Source: Paenibacillus melissococcoides
GTDB taxonomy: Bacteria > Bacillota > Bacilli > Paenibacillales > Paenibacillaceae
Length of the DNA stretch: 64,000 nucleotides
Direction of reading: 5' to 3'
NCBI GenBank assembly: GCA_944800085.1
Contig: CALYLO010000001.1
Span: 446,501 to 510,500, forward strand
The translations under genes were made by a program, and so were the position numbers. The stretch's first letter is position 1; the number at the start of each line of letters is the position of its first letter. Of the stretch, positions 15,690 through 25,142 are shown piece after piece. The notes beneath the pieces were generated by a model. It had not been told where the DNA came from. It was given only the letters and a program-made list of their open reading frames with translations, and made no database searches.

Positions 15690-17861
15690 GTGAGCGACTC
15701 GGACAAGAACCGCCCGAACTGGCGCGCAGAGCGGTGGAAGGCACGCTGGAATGAACGCTATGCCCCGGAACAGGAAGAAGAGCTGGATGCCGAAGCGTTG
15801 GCCGAACGCGCCCAGGCGCTGGAGCAGATTCACCATAAGCTCGCCTTGTTGCCCGATGCGCCAGGCTGCTATTTGATGAAAAACAGAGAGGGCACGATTA
15901 TTTACGTCGGCAAGGCGAAGGTGCTTAAGAACCGTGTCCGCTCTTATTTCTCGGGCAGCCATGACGGCAAAACCCAACGACTCGTAGCGGAAATCCGCGA
16001 TTTCGAATATATCGTCACCGGCAGCAATATGGAAGCCCTCATCTTGGAATGCAATCTTATTAAGAAGCATCACCCGCGTTACAACGTACTGCTGAAGGAT
16101 GACAAGACATTTCCTTATATCAAAATAACGAATGAACGCCACCCGCGGCTTGAGGTGACGCGCCGGGTGCTGAAGGATAAGGCGAAATATTTCGGCCCTT
16201 ATCCGAACGGCTTCGCCGCCCAGCAGACGAAGAAGCTGCTCGATCGCCTCTACCCGCTGCGCAAATGCTCCACCCTGCCGGACCGGGTCTGCTTGTACTA
16301 TCACATCGGCCAATGCTTGGCGCCGTGCGAGTACGAGGTGACCGAGTCCGAATATGAAAACATGGTGCAGGAGATCACCAAGTTTCTCAGCGGGGGGCAT
16401 GAAGAAATTAAACGCGAGCTGCAGCGGAAGATGGAGGAGGCGGCCGAGGAGCTGCAATTCGAACGGGCCAAGGAATACCGCGATCAACTGATGGCGATCG
16501 CGGCGATTATGGAGAAGCAGAACATCAATACATCCGATCAGGCCGATCGGGATGTGTTCGGGTTCGCGGTGGACAAAGGCTGGATGTGCGTACAGATTCT
16601 TTATATCCGTCAAGGAAAAATGATCGAGCGCCATACGACTCAATTTCCGTTCTACGGAGAGCCTTATGCCGACTTCATGTCCTTCGTGACGCAATATTAC
16701 AGCGAGAATCCGGCGGTGCCGAAGGAGATTCTGCTTCCGGATCCGGACGGGATGGCTGCCCTGGCGGCAGACGCGGCCGCCGAAGCCGCTCCGGCAGCGG
16801 TGAAGGCCGGGCAAGAGCCGGACGGAGATGCCGATGACTCCTCCCGCAGTGCGGATGCGGGCCAAGCGGAGGACTCGGCAGAAGGAGAAGACGGGGAAAA
16901 CAGGGCCAATCCGCAGGGGCTGGAGACTGTTCCGCATGCCGAAGAGAGCTTGGCGACGACAGAAGCGCTCCAGCAATGGCTGAAGGTGAAGGTCATACTG
17001 CCGAAGCGGGGGTTGAAGAAGCAGATGATCTCGATGGCGATGGAAAATGCGCGCGTCGCCCTGGACGAGAAGTTCAAGCTGGTCGAGCGGAACGAGGAGC
17101 GGACGCAGCGCGCTGCCCAACGGCTGGGGGATGCGCTCGGGATCGGGCCCCTTCGGCGGATCGAAGCCTTCGACAACTCCAATATCCAGGGGGCCGACCC
17201 GGTCTCCGCGATGGTCGTCTTCACCGACGGCAAGCCGGACAAGAAGGAATACCGGAAATACAAAGTGCGCACCGTCGTCGGACCGGATGATTACGAGACG
17301 ATGCGCGAAGTCATCCGCCGCCGTTATGAACGGGTGCTGAAGGAGCAGCTCGACATGCCGGATCTCATTATCGTGGACGGCGGCCGCGGTCAGATGTCGG
17401 CGGCACTGGACGTGCTTGAGAATGAGCTTGGCCTCGACATCCCGGTATGCGGTCTTGTCAAGGACAACAAGCATAAGACGGCGCAGCTGATGGCCGGATT
17501 CCCGCCCGCCATCGTGCCGCTTGCGCGGGACAGCCAGGAGTTCTACCTGCTGCAGCGCATCCAGGAGGAGGTTCACCGCTTCGCGATCTCGTTCCACCGC
17601 GAACGGCGGGCCAAGTCGATGGTTACTTCGGCTCTCGATTCCATTCCGGGCATTGGCGAGAAGCGGCGGAAGCGGCTGCTCAAGCACTTCGGTTCCTTGA
17701 AGAAAATACGGGAAGCTTCGGTCGAGGATTTCCGGGAAATCGGGATCGGCGAGAAGCTGGCGAACACGATATTGGCCTCGCTCCGGCAAGAGAAGGAACT
17801 GAACGAAGCGGAGCCGGATACCCCGGACATGGAGGCTGCTGATGTGGGCAATGATGAATAA
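15690..17861 (+). CDS. uvrC: Excinuclease ABC subunit C with acidic insertion
   Basis: This is the nucleotide-excision-repair dual-incision nuclease, 723 residues against about 590-660 in most relatives. The GIY-YIG domain (~45-130) has GCYLMKN then [11 protein letters not shown] Cys cluster ([21 protein letters not shown]) and a UVR motif (~235-270) follow. After [12 protein letters not shown] there is a ~65-residue Ala/Glu/Asp/Ser-rich, probably disordered insert (about 352-417), then the RNase H-like nuclease domain ([20 protein letters not shown]) and a C-terminal helix-hairpin-helix pair ([20 protein letters not shown]). An N-terminal charged extension (~35 residues) is also present. The start is GTG at 15690, seven bases after AAGGAGGG. 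It is monocistronic with a terminator. Confidence 0.95.
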   Translation: MSDSDKNRPNWRAERWKARWNERYAPEQEEELDAEALAERAQALEQIHHKLALLPDAPGCYLMKNREGTIIYVGKAKVLKNRVRSYFSGSHDGKTQRLVAEIRDFEYIVTGSNMEALILECNLIKKHHPRYNVLLKDDKTFPYIKITNERHPRLEVTRRVLKDKAKYFGPYPNGFAAQQTKKLLDRLYPLRKCSTLPDRVCLYYHIGQCLAPCEYEVTESEYENMVQEITKFLSGGHEEIKRELQRKMEEAAEELQFERAKEYRDQLMAIAAIMEKQNINTSDQADRDVFGFAVDKGWMCVQILYIRQGKMIERHTTQFPFYGEPYADFMSFVTQYYSENPAVPKEILLPDPDGMAALAADAAAEAAPAAVKAGQEPDGDADDSSRSADAGQAEDSAEGEDGENRANPQGLETVPHAEESLATTEALQQWLKVKVILPKRGLKKQMISMAMENARVALDEKFKLVERNEERTQRAAQRLGDALGIGPLRRIEAFDNSNIQGADPVSAMVVFTDGKPDKKEYRKYKVRTVVGPDDYETMREVIRRRYERVLKEQLDMPDLIIVDGGRGQMSAALDVLENELGLDIPVCGLVKDNKHKTAQLMAGFPPAIVPLARDSQEFYLLQRIQEEVHRFAISFHRERRAKSMVTSALDSIPGIGEKRRKRLLKHFGSLKKIREASVEDFREIGIGEKLANTILASLRQEKELNEAEPDTPDMEAADVGNDE

Positions 17862-17871
17862 AATGAAACAA

Positions 17872-17912
17872 GCGAAGCTTTGCAGGCCGTTCCTGCAAAG
17901 CTTCTTTATTTA
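17872..17912 (+). terminator. Terminator of uvrC
   Basis: A perfect 13-bp stem (17874-17886 with 17892-17904) and a 5-nt loop are followed by TTTATTTAT. Confidence 0.85.
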
Positions 17913-18189
17913 TCGGGATGCTTCTGGTTCCAACGAACTTGCTTCCGCTTGGCTGTAGAACCGGGGCGGCTCGCCCCTTCTGGCGGGGGGGCGCAGCTCC
18001 TTATAAGCAATCTCCCCTCCGCTCAGAATCGAAGTTCTGCATACGATGATACCGGTTTGGGCAGTGCCGTTCGAACCTCATGGATATGACCAAGACAGCA
18101 TGGGCTTTCACGTTTATAGACCGGTCTTCCGGGGAATGTTATGATGTTGGTCAAGGAATAAGCATTGAACCGGAAAAGGGGGTGTTGAC
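17913..18189 (+). other. Upstream region of the AraC-fusion operon
   Basis: About 280 bases without a gene. It holds GC-rich inverted segments near 17965-17995 and a TATGAT -10-like hexamer near 18139, without a convincing -35. Any operator for the AraC-type regulator would be expected here, but no direct repeat pair stands out. Confidence 0.3.
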
Positions 18190-19389
18190 GTGTCTTTCGA
18201 CCGCGAGACGATTAGAACGAAGCTGCAAGCGCAGATCCAAGCGAACGGGCATATTATAGGCGTGGCGGCCGGCGCGGGCATCACCGCGAAATATGCGGTG
18301 AAGGGCGGAGCGGATTTCATTTTGGCCCTAAATTCAGGCCGGTTCCGGCAGATGGGATTGAGCTCGCTGGGAGGGCTGCTTCCCTTTTCGAACAGCAACG
18401 ATCTCGTGATGGAATTCGGGTCAAGGGAAATTATCCCTATCGTCAGAGAGGTTCCTGTTATCTTCGGGCTTTGCGCGACGGATCCGACCATTGCGTTGGA
18501 GCCATATGTCGAATTGATCCGGGAGCAGGGTTTTTCTGGTATAAATAACTATCCGACCGTCGGATTAATGGGCGGTCTTTTTGGTGAGGCTTTGAAGGAA
18601 GAGGGGACTTGCTTCGACGCTGAAATCGAGGCGATCCGGACATCGCATCGGAAAGGCTTGTTCACGATCGCGTTCGTGTTCGAAGAAGATCAGGCGCGGC
18701 GTATGGCCGCTGCCGGAGCGGATATCGTGTGCGCGCATTTGGGCTTTACGAAGGGCGGCGTTCTCGGCGCGAAAAAAGTATTGTCGCTCAAAGCGGCGGC
18801 GGAGCTGGCAAGAGAGATTTTTAACGCCTGCGACGAGGTCAACCCCGGCGTCATGAAAATGGTCTACGGCGGACCGGTCAACACGCCTTCCGACGTGGAG
18901 TATATGTACGACAATACGGGAGCCGTAGGCTATTTGGGCGGCTCCTCCTTCGAGAGAATTCCTTCCGAAGCGGCGATTACGCAGACGGCCAGCGAGTTCA
19001 AGGAGGCGGGGCTGACCGAGCAGGACAAGCTCCTTCGCCATATGCTGGAGGGCGTGGCCAAGCATTATGATTATGTGCAGTTCGTGAAGGAGTATGTGGC
19101 CGCGAATTACATGAATGAGATTTCGTTTGCCGAACTCGCTATGGTAGCTCATATTTCGCGCACGCATTTAAGCTATTTGTTCAAAAAAGAAGTGGGGTGC
19201 ACGTTCCCCGAATACTTGACGAGATTCCGAATCAACAAGGCCATGGAGTTCATGAAGCAGGACCATATCGAGCTGTCCGAGGTGTCGGCGCTCGCCGGAT
19301 ATAATGACTACGCCCATTTCAGCAAAACATTCAAGAAACTGACAGGGCTGTCCCCGCGAGAATATCGACGTCAGTACAAAAACACATAA
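18190..19389 (+). CDS. PEP-hydrolase-like TIM barrel fused to an AraC-type DNA-binding domain
   Basis: This 399-residue fusion has residues ~1-275 as a PEP-hydrolase-family TIM barrel (PF09370-type): IIGVAAGAGITAKYAVKGGADFILALNSGR, GVNNYPTVGL-like INNYPTVGLMGG, ADIVCAHLGFTKGG and YGGPVNTPSD. It is a full-length paralogue of the protein at 20726. Residues ~290-399 are a two-helix-turn-helix AraC domain (SFAELAMVAHISRTHLSYLF, then EVSALAGYNDYAHFSKTFKK and GLSPREYRRQY). The likely role is a transcription factor whose sensor is a repurposed enzyme fold binding the substrate or product of the downstream pathway (inference). The GTG start follows AAAAGGGGG. It leads an operon with the next two genes. 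The barrel may retain catalysis, since the Gly-rich and Asn/His-containing loops are conserved with the paralogue. Confidence 0.85.
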   Translation: MSFDRETIRTKLQAQIQANGHIIGVAAGAGITAKYAVKGGADFILALNSGRFRQMGLSSLGGLLPFSNSNDLVMEFGSREIIPIVREVPVIFGLCATDPTIALEPYVELIREQGFSGINNYPTVGLMGGLFGEALKEEGTCFDAEIEAIRTSHRKGLFTIAFVFEEDQARRMAAAGADIVCAHLGFTKGGVLGAKKVLSLKAAAELAREIFNACDEVNPGVMKMVYGGPVNTPSDVEYMYDNTGAVGYLGGSSFERIPSEAAITQTASEFKEAGLTEQDKLLRHMLEGVAKHYDYVQFVKEYVAANYMNEISFAELAMVAHISRTHLSYLFKKEVGCTFPEYLTRFRINKAMEFMKQDHIELSEVSALAGYNDYAHFSKTFKKLTGLSPREYRRQYKNT

Positions 19390-19496
19390 ACGCCGTACAA
19401 ATTCACATGAATTGCCCCTTTGAAAGCTCTATACTTGAATTGTAAGCAGTTCAGCAATTCTTGAAATACTTCCACTTCACCGAGGAGGTTATGCCA

Positions 19497-20729
19497 TTGA
19501 AAACAGTCGCGATAGTCGGAACATTTGATTCCAAAGGAACCGAGTTTTCTTTTGTCAGAGATATGCTTCAAGGTCTTGGGCTGAATACGCTTACGATTCA
19601 TAGCGGGGTGTTCGAGCCTATGTTCGTCCCGGATGTCTCGAATGAGGAAGTGGCCAGGGAAGCTGGAGCGGATATTCGTGAAATCGCCTCCAAACGGGAC
19701 CGATCGTTAGCAACGGAAGTACTCGCGAAGGGCATGGAGAAGCTGATTCCGAGACTGTACGCGGAAGGGAAATTCGATGGAATCATCTCCTTCGGCGGCA
19801 GCGGCGGCACATCGATCGTCACGCCCGGAATGAGAGCGCTCCCAATTGGCGTGCCGAAGATGATGGTGTCGACCGTCGCTTCCGGGAATGTCTCGCAATA
19901 TGTCGGGACGAGCGATATTATGATGTATCCATCTATCGTCGACGTGTCGGGCCTGAACTCGATTTCGACCAAAATATTTACGAACGCGGCCCTGGCGATA
20001 GCCGGTATGCTGAAGTTCGAGGTGGAGCATGCCGTGGAGAAAAAACCGCTCATCGCCGCGACGATGTTCGGGCTGACAACGCCTTGCGTCAATCAAGCCC
20101 GCGAGTATCTGGAGGAACAAGGCTATGAAGTCGTCGTGTTCCATGCCACCGGCGCAGGCGGCAAGACGATGGAACGGTTGATCGAGTCTGAATTCTTCGA
20201 TGGCGTGCTGGATATCACGACCACGGAATGGTGCGACGAGCTGGTCGGCGGCGTGCTCAATGCGGGACCGAACCGGCTTGAGGCGGCCGTCCGGGCGCGC
20301 GTGCCCCAAGTGGTATCGACCGGGGCATTGGACATGGTTAACTTCGGCCCGTTCGAGACGGTGCCGGAGAAGTTCGCGAATCGCAAGTTCTACAAGCATA
20401 ATCCGACCGTCACGTTGATGAGAACGACCGTTGAGGAAAATAAAGAGCTGGGCAAGATTATCGCCGGGAAGTTGAATGAGGCTTCCGCCCCGACCGCGCT
20501 TATGCTGCCATTGAAGGGCGTATCCGGTCTGGATGTCGAAGGGCAGCCATTCTACGGGCCGGAAGAGGATCGAGCCTTGTTCGATACGCTGAGACAGGAG
20601 ATTGACCGCCATGCCGTCGAGCTCATCGAACTGGATGCGGACATCAATGACAAGAGCTTCGCGCTGGCCGCGGCCCGCAAGCTGGTCGAACTGATGCGGA
20701 AGCACACACAAGAGGAGGATGCAAAATGA
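19497..20729 (+). CDS. Tm-1-like ATP-binding protein (UPF0261)
   Basis: This 410-residue protein matches the UPF0261 family, the N-terminal part of tomato Tm-1. The N-terminal Rossmann-like domain begins [17 protein letters not shown] Gly-rich [22 protein letters not shown] then [14 protein letters not shown] stretch follows, and the C-terminal domain has [14 protein letters not shown] and [16 protein letters not shown]. The best start is TTG at 19497, eight bases after GAGGAGG. The ATG at 19491 is only two bases from that site. Its stop overlaps the next start by four bases (ATGA), so the two are translationally coupled. The biochemical activity is unknown. Plant Tm-1 inhibits a viral replicase, but bacterial members probably act in metabolism with the TIM-barrel partner. 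Confidence 0.85.
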   Translation: MKTVAIVGTFDSKGTEFSFVRDMLQGLGLNTLTIHSGVFEPMFVPDVSNEEVAREAGADIREIASKRDRSLATEVLAKGMEKLIPRLYAEGKFDGIISFGGSGGTSIVTPGMRALPIGVPKMMVSTVASGNVSQYVGTSDIMMYPSIVDVSGLNSISTKIFTNAALAIAGMLKFEVEHAVEKKPLIAATMFGLTTPCVNQAREYLEEQGYEVVVFHATGAGGKTMERLIESEFFDGVLDITTTEWCDELVGGVLNAGPNRLEAAVRARVPQVVSTGALDMVNFGPFETVPEKFANRKFYKHNPTVTLMRTTVEENKELGKIIAGKLNEASAPTALMLPLKGVSGLDVEGQPFYGPEEDRALFDTLRQEIDRHAVELIELDADINDKSFALAAARKLVELMRKHTQEEDAK

Positions 20730-21559
20730 AACAAACTCGGCAGGAAATCATCAGCCAACTGAAAGCCCAAGTCGCCAAAGGCGACATGATCTTGGGCGCC
20801 GGAGCGGGAACGGGGATCTCCGCCAAGAGCGGCGAAGCGGGCGGCGTCGATTTGATAATCATTTACAACTCGGGAAGATATAGAATGGCCGGCCGGGGCT
20901 CGCTGGCGGGATTAATGCCTTACGGCGACGCCAACCAGATCGTCGTTGATATGGGGGCGGAAGTATTGCCGGTCGTGAAGCGCGCTCCGGTGCTGGCGGG
21001 CGTATGCGGCACCGATCCGTTCCGCATCATGGATGTGTTCCTGAAGCAGTTGAAGGAGCAAGGCTTCGCGGGCGTGCAGAATTTCCCGACCGTCGGCCTG
21101 ATCGACGGCGTCTTCCGGGCGAATCTGGAAGAGACGGGCATGGGCTATGATCTCGAAGTGGACATGATTCGCAAAGCCCATGAGCTGGATATGCTCACGA
21201 CGCCGTATGTGTTCGATGAGGAGCAGGCGATCAAGATGGCCAAGGCGGGCGCGGATATTTTGGTCGCGCATATGGGCTTGACGACCAAAGGGACGATCGG
21301 CGCGAAGACCGCGCTCTCCCTTGACGATTGCGCCAAAAAAATCCAGGCTATCGCCGACGCCGGCCGTTCGGTCAATCCGGATATTTTGGTCATCTGTCAC
21401 GGCGGTCCGATTGCGGAGCCGGAGGATGCCCGCTATATTTTCGAGCATACGACCGGCATCGACGGATTTTTCGGCGCTTCGAGCATCGAGCGGTTCGCCG
21501 CCGAGGTTGGCATCCGCCAGCAAGCCGAAGCGTTCAAAAATGTAAAATTGAAATCGTAA
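20726..21559 (+). CDS. PEP-hydrolase family TIM-barrel protein (Tm-1 C-terminal type)
   Basis: This 277-residue stand-alone TIM barrel is homologous to the C-terminal half of Tm-1 and to the sensor domain of the regulator at 18190. Shared landmarks are [45 protein letters not shown] and [16 protein letters not shown]. Family members are annotated as predicted phosphoenolpyruvate hydrolases or signal-transduction barrels. A substrate has not been firmly assigned. It overlaps the UPF0261 gene by four bases, so the pair reconstitutes as two polypeptides what plants carry as one. A terminator follows. Confidence 0.85.
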   Translation: MKQTRQEIISQLKAQVAKGDMILGAGAGTGISAKSGEAGGVDLIIIYNSGRYRMAGRGSLAGLMPYGDANQIVVDMGAEVLPVVKRAPVLAGVCGTDPFRIMDVFLKQLKEQGFAGVQNFPTVGLIDGVFRANLEETGMGYDLEVDMIRKAHELDMLTTPYVFDEEQAIKMAKAGADILVAHMGLTTKGTIGAKTALSLDDCAKKIQAIADAGRSVNPDILVICHGGPIAEPEDARYIFEHTTGIDGFFGASSIERFAAEVGIRQQAEAFKNVKLKS

Positions 21560-21575
21560 ATGCTGTTTTAAAAAT

Positions 21576-21632
21576 AAGACGTGTACGGTTGAACCGCTTC
21601 AAGGCAGTTTCAAGCCGCACACGTCTTTTTTA
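21576..21632 (+). terminator. Terminator of the Tm-1-like operon, possibly bidirectional
   Basis: A 9-bp outer stem (21576-21584 with 21619-21627) encloses an internal imperfect GAAC...GTTTC pairing and is followed by a T run. The convergent CPBP gene stops at 21630 in the same sequence. Confidence 0.7.
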
Positions 21633-23270
21633 TTGCAGCCTTGCGCTATAACGATGGAGATGGCGCACGCCGTACACGATCAACGCCGGCAGGGCCAGAT
21701 AGAATAGGCCGAGCCCGAGGCCGGCTGCCGTTCCCTCCAGCAGGTAAGAGATGCTCATCAGCACGTTGTCGAGCATGAGGTGGGCGAACATGGCGGTCCA
21801 GAAGCCATGGCGCAGCATGATCGCGAGGAACAGGAAGCCGATAATGAGCAGCTCCACCGGCCGTGAATAGTACGGGTAAATCGGATATGTCACATGGCCG
21901 AAAGCCCACACCAAGGTCGGGATAACGCCGGCTGCCCACGGGTTGCGAAGCCAGCGGTTCAGCAGGCCGGTTCCGAACCAGCGGAATACGCCCTCCTCTG
22001 AGATCGCCGCCATCCAGGCGAGAAGCGGATAGAGGGCCGGCACGGTCAGATTGAGCGGCGACAGGGAGGCATCGGTAGCCGACCAGGCGCCGAAGCCGGT
22101 CTCCAGCGTCAGGAAGATGACGCTCTGTACGCCGAGCAGCAAGCCCGCATACAGCGTCCCGAGACGGAAGGAGCCGGACAAGACGGCGCCAAATGACCGA
22201 TCGCGCCAAGTGGGCAGCAGATCGGCCCGCCCCTCCTGTCTCCACAAATAAGAGCCCGACACAAGCGAAAAATAGAGGAACAGCCCCTGGGTGACCATAA
22301 TGGCCCCTTGCAGCACGAGCGCGGCGGTAAGGTTCAGCTGCATGCGGGGCACTCCGAACTGTAAGACGATCACCCCGGGCATCATATTCCACATATGGAG
22401 GAGAGAGATGGCGCACGACAGGATGGACAACACGATCAGCGTGCCCGAGCCGAAGCGGATTCGCCGCCGGTAATAGATGCAGGCCCACAGGGCGAGCATG
22501 CTGAGCGCGATGGACATCCAGCGGTAGCCGAAGCGGTAGACGGAACCGGCTGTCTCGGTCTGAGCCTGGTCAAGTGCCTGATAGCCGGACGGAACGATCC
22601 AGACGGGATGCAGCGCCACGACGCGATCCGCGCGCATGCGGACAACCAGTTCGAGCCGGGCTGCGCCGATCTCGCCCTGCTTGACGGTATATCGCAGTTC
22701 ATCCGGCCGGGAGGGATCCATGCTCTGGAGCACCAGCTTGGATGCGTCCCAGCCAAGCGCGTTCAGCTCGCGGGCCGCGATCGGCCGCGCCTTCTCTGCG
22801 GCGAGCGCGGGCGCCTCCGATTGCGGGCTCCCCGGTATGGCGGCCAATTCATAGCCGACCACGCTGCCGCTTGTCATATGTATGTCAACCTTCAAAATGT
22901 CGTTCCCGTTCGGTGTCGTGGCTTCGAGCAGGACTTGATAAACGTCTATCGGGGCCTGTCCGTCCCACGGAGCATAGCTGTAGGCCAGCCTTTCCCGGTT
23001 GATATAGCCCGAAGCGAGCCTGTCGTTCTTGTAGACGACCGTCGGCTCCTGTTCCGGCAGCATGATCCGGCTTCTCCACGGCTCGCCCCTCGCAAATTCA
23101 AGCGCCCGTTCGGCAGCCTGGCGCTTCGTCAGAAGCGCTCGCTCCTGCTCTGGCCCGGTCCGGTTCGCTTCCTGAAGCGAGGGAATAACAATCTGCAGGA
23201 GCACAAACACTATAAATCCAATGATCGAAGCCAGCAATAGGCGTTTCGTTACATGATGGGACACAGGCAT
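21630..23270 (-). CDS. CPBP-family intramembrane metalloprotease
   Basis: This ~546-residue membrane protein has an N-terminal helix (KRLLLASIIGFIVFVLLQIV), a large extracytoplasmic region (~30-235), then about eight membrane segments. The last ~180 residues are a CPBP/Abi (CAAX protease-like) domain with its three motifs: EEGVFRWF (Glu-Glu...Arg), FGHVTYP (His) and HLMLDN (His...Asn). Family members cleave membrane substrates or act in bacteriocin self-immunity. The target is unknown. The ATG at 23270 follows GGAGG with ~7-base spacing. The frame extends to 23342 without a ribosome site. The long soluble N-terminal region sets it apart from small CPBP proteins. Confidence 0.85.
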   Translation of the reverse strand: MPVSHHVTKRLLLASIIGFIVFVLLQIVIPSLQEANRTGPEQERALLTKRQAAERALEFARGEPWRSRIMLPEQEPTVVYKNDRLASGYINRERLAYSYAPWDGQAPIDVYQVLLEATTPNGNDILKVDIHMTSGSVVGYELAAIPGSPQSEAPALAAEKARPIAARELNALGWDASKLVLQSMDPSRPDELRYTVKQGEIGAARLELVVRMRADRVVALHPVWIVPSGYQALDQAQTETAGSVYRFGYRWMSIALSMLALWACIYYRRRIRFGSGTLIVLSILSCAISLLHMWNMMPGVIVLQFGVPRMQLNLTAALVLQGAIMVTQGLFLYFSLVSGSYLWRQEGRADLLPTWRDRSFGAVLSGSFRLGTLYAGLLLGVQSVIFLTLETGFGAWSATDASLSPLNLTVPALYPLLAWMAAISEEGVFRWFGTGLLNRWLRNPWAAGVIPTLVWAFGHVTYPIYPYYSRPVELLIIGFLFLAIMLRHGFWTAMFAHLMLDNVLMSISYLLEGTAAGLGLGLFYLALPALIVYGVRHLHRYSARLQ

Positions 23271-23476
23271 AGCGCTACCTCCGTTAACAATTCCGTTGCT
23301 TTTCATTATTGTATCCACTCTCTTGGCGGAAAGTCCAGGCATGCAAATTATGGAAGAAACCAGCTACGCGCTGAAATCGTAAGCGTGAAAGACGCAGTGG
23401 GAGATTGGGATAGGTTGTAAGCGCTATTTGAAGTCTTTTTCCTGTATTTTTTGTTCATTTTGTGGCTGCATGGACT

Positions 23477-23505
23477 TTGTGCCCCTGTGATGAAACGTAT
23501 ATAAT
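23477..23505 (+). promoter_or_regulatory. Promoter of the c-di-AMP riboswitch / ktrBA unit
   Basis: TTGTGC (23477-23482), a 17-base spacer and a perfect TATAAT (23500-23505) put the transcript start near 23512, just before the riboswitch. Confidence 0.65.
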
Positions 23506-23524
23506 CTCGTTATGAATTGAATAC

Positions 23525-23668
23525 GGCCGAATTTCGTGAATACGAAAGCGGGGGACCCGATCATTGGGGTGAATTTTGCACGATCCGCGTCATGGATCGA
23601 ACGCAAATAGGGCGGCCTGAACGCGCCCGAATCCGTCAGCTAACCTCGTAGGCATTGAACGTCAGGAT
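23525..23668 (+). ncRNA. ydaO/yuaA-type c-di-AMP riboswitch
   Basis: The conserved blocks are all present in order: GGGGGACCCGATCATTGGGG with GTGAAT (around 23552-23575), the variable hairpin, AGGGCGGCCTGAACGCG, then CCCGAATCCGTCAGCTAACC with TCGTAGGC (around 23627-23653). This class binds two c-di-AMP molecules and switches genes off. In Firmicutes it typically controls potassium uptake, as here before ktrB. The downstream hairpin at 23678 is the expression platform. Confidence 0.92.
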
Positions 23669-23677
23669 ACCAGCGTT

Positions 23678-23704
23678 AGCATTGGATCTCCAGTGCTTTT
23701 TTTC
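23678..23704 (+). terminator. Riboswitch expression-platform terminator
   Basis: An 8-bp stem (23678-23685 with 23690-23697, one G-T pair) with a 4-nt loop is followed by seven T, ending 24 bases before the ktrB start. Ligand binding should favour it. Confidence 0.8.
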
Positions 23705-23727
23705 GTGCTGAAAATGAGGTGAACTCG

Positions 23728-25086
23728 ATGAAATCCATTAAAAAAGCATCCCGGTGGCAGCTCACCCCGCCGCGAATTCTGGTGATGGGGTTCGGGACGA
23801 TTATTCTGATCGGGGCGCTGTTGCTGATGCTTCCGATAGCCAATGCGGACGGCCACCCTCTTCCCTTCATCGATGCGCTGTTCACAGCCACGTCGGCCAC
23901 TTGCGTGACGGGGCTTGTCGTGGTGGACACGGGTACGCACTTCACCTTGTTCGGGCAAATCGTCATTATTACGCTGATCCAGGTCGGCGGACTCGGCTTC
24001 ATGACGATGGCGACGCTGTTCGCTCTTGCCTTCCGCAAGCGTATTTCGTTGAAGGAACGGCTCATTTTGCAGGAAGCGCTGAATCAAGGCAGCATGGAGG
24101 GCATCGTTCGCCTGATTCGCAAGGTGCTGCTGTACGCGTTCACCATCGAAGGGGCGGCGGCGGTTCTGTTCACGCTGCGCTGGGCCTTTGACCTGCCGTT
24201 CGGCAAGGCGTTTTACTTCGGCATTTTTCACGCGATCTCGCTGTTCAATAACGCCGGGTTCGATCTGTTCGGCTCCGTATCGGGACCGTTCACCAGCCTG
24301 ACCCTGTATGTGGGCGACCCGCTCGTCAATAATGTCGCGATGCTGCTGATCGTGCTGGGCGGACTCGGCTTCATCGTCCTGTCCGATGTGACGGAGTACC
24401 GGCGCACCCGCAGGCTGGCGCTGCATTCCAAGGTCGTGCTGACGATGACGGGCTTGCTCATCACATTGGGCGCCATCGTCATTCTCGTCTTCGAATTCAC
24501 GAACCCGGCGACACTGGGCAGTCTGAACGGCTGGCAGAAGATGTGGGCGGCCCTCTTCCAATCGGTCAGCCCGCGTACTGCCGGAGCGAACACGATCGAT
24601 ATCGGAGCGATGCGCCAGGCGACGCAGTTCTTCCTCGTCGTGCTGATGTTCATCGGGGCGTCTCCCGGCTCGACGGGGGGCGGAATCAAGACAACGACGT
24701 TCGCCATTCTGATCGGCGCCGTCATCACGATGATTCGGGGGAAGGAGGACATCGTCATCTTCCGTCATCGGCTGGGCAAAGACCGCATCTTTAAGGCGGT
24801 CACGATCACGTTGATGGCCTTGTTCATGGTGATCGGGGTAACGATGGTATTGTCCACGACAGAGGATCATCCCTTTTTGATGATCTTGTTCGAGACGACC
24901 TCGGCCTTTGGCACCGTCGGTTTGACTGCGGGGTTAACGACCGATTTGACCGTGGTCGGCAAATTATTGATTTGTCTGATGATGTTCGCGGGGCGGCTCG
25001 GGCCGATTACGCTGGCCTATGCCTTAGGTCCGAAAAGCGAACGTGAGCTATACAAGCACCCGGAAGGCAAAATTACGATTGGGTAA
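23728..25086 (+). CDS. ktrB: Ktr-type potassium uptake channel subunit
   Basis: This ~452-residue Trk/Ktr/HKT-family protein has four tandem M1-P-M2 units. The four selectivity-filter regions are visible: TATSATCVTGL, SLFNNAGFDLF, QSVSPRTAGANTID and ETTSAFGTVGLT, each with its filter Gly. The dimer imports K+ (usually with Na+) when gated by the cytoplasmic RCK ring made by the next gene. The ATG at 23728 has AGGTG six bases upstream. A GTG at 23719 is less likely. Expression is under the c-di-AMP riboswitch upstream, which closes K+ uptake when c-di-AMP is high. It could equally be called ktrD, as paralogues are hard to tell apart. Confidence 0.92.
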   Translation: MKSIKKASRWQLTPPRILVMGFGTIILIGALLLMLPIANADGHPLPFIDALFTATSATCVTGLVVVDTGTHFTLFGQIVIITLIQVGGLGFMTMATLFALAFRKRISLKERLILQEALNQGSMEGIVRLIRKVLLYAFTIEGAAAVLFTLRWAFDLPFGKAFYFGIFHAISLFNNAGFDLFGSVSGPFTSLTLYVGDPLVNNVAMLLIVLGGLGFIVLSDVTEYRRTRRLALHSKVVLTMTGLLITLGAIVILVFEFTNPATLGSLNGWQKMWAALFQSVSPRTAGANTIDIGAMRQATQFFLVVLMFIGASPGSTGGGIKTTTFAILIGAVITMIRGKEDIVIFRHRLGKDRIFKAVTITLMALFMVIGVTMVLSTTEDHPFLMILFETTSAFGTVGLTAGLTTDLTVVGKLLICLMMFAGRLGPITLAYALGPKSERELYKHPEGKITIG

Positions 25087-25142
25087 TGTCATTCCGGGGT
25101 TACCTATAGAAGAAGAGTAATGGGCGAAGGAGCAATACGAAC

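Noticed and set aside
15477..17789. A 770-codon minus-strand frame opposite uvrC
   Set aside because: It is the shadow of the GC-rich uvrC codons, with no ribosome site and no family resemblance. uvrC motifs are unambiguous on the plus strand.
19461..19496. N-terminal extension of the Tm-1-like protein
   Set aside because: The GAGGAGG site is two bases before the ATG at 19491 and overlaps upstream codons. The TTG at 19497 has proper spacing and gives the conserved family N-terminus.
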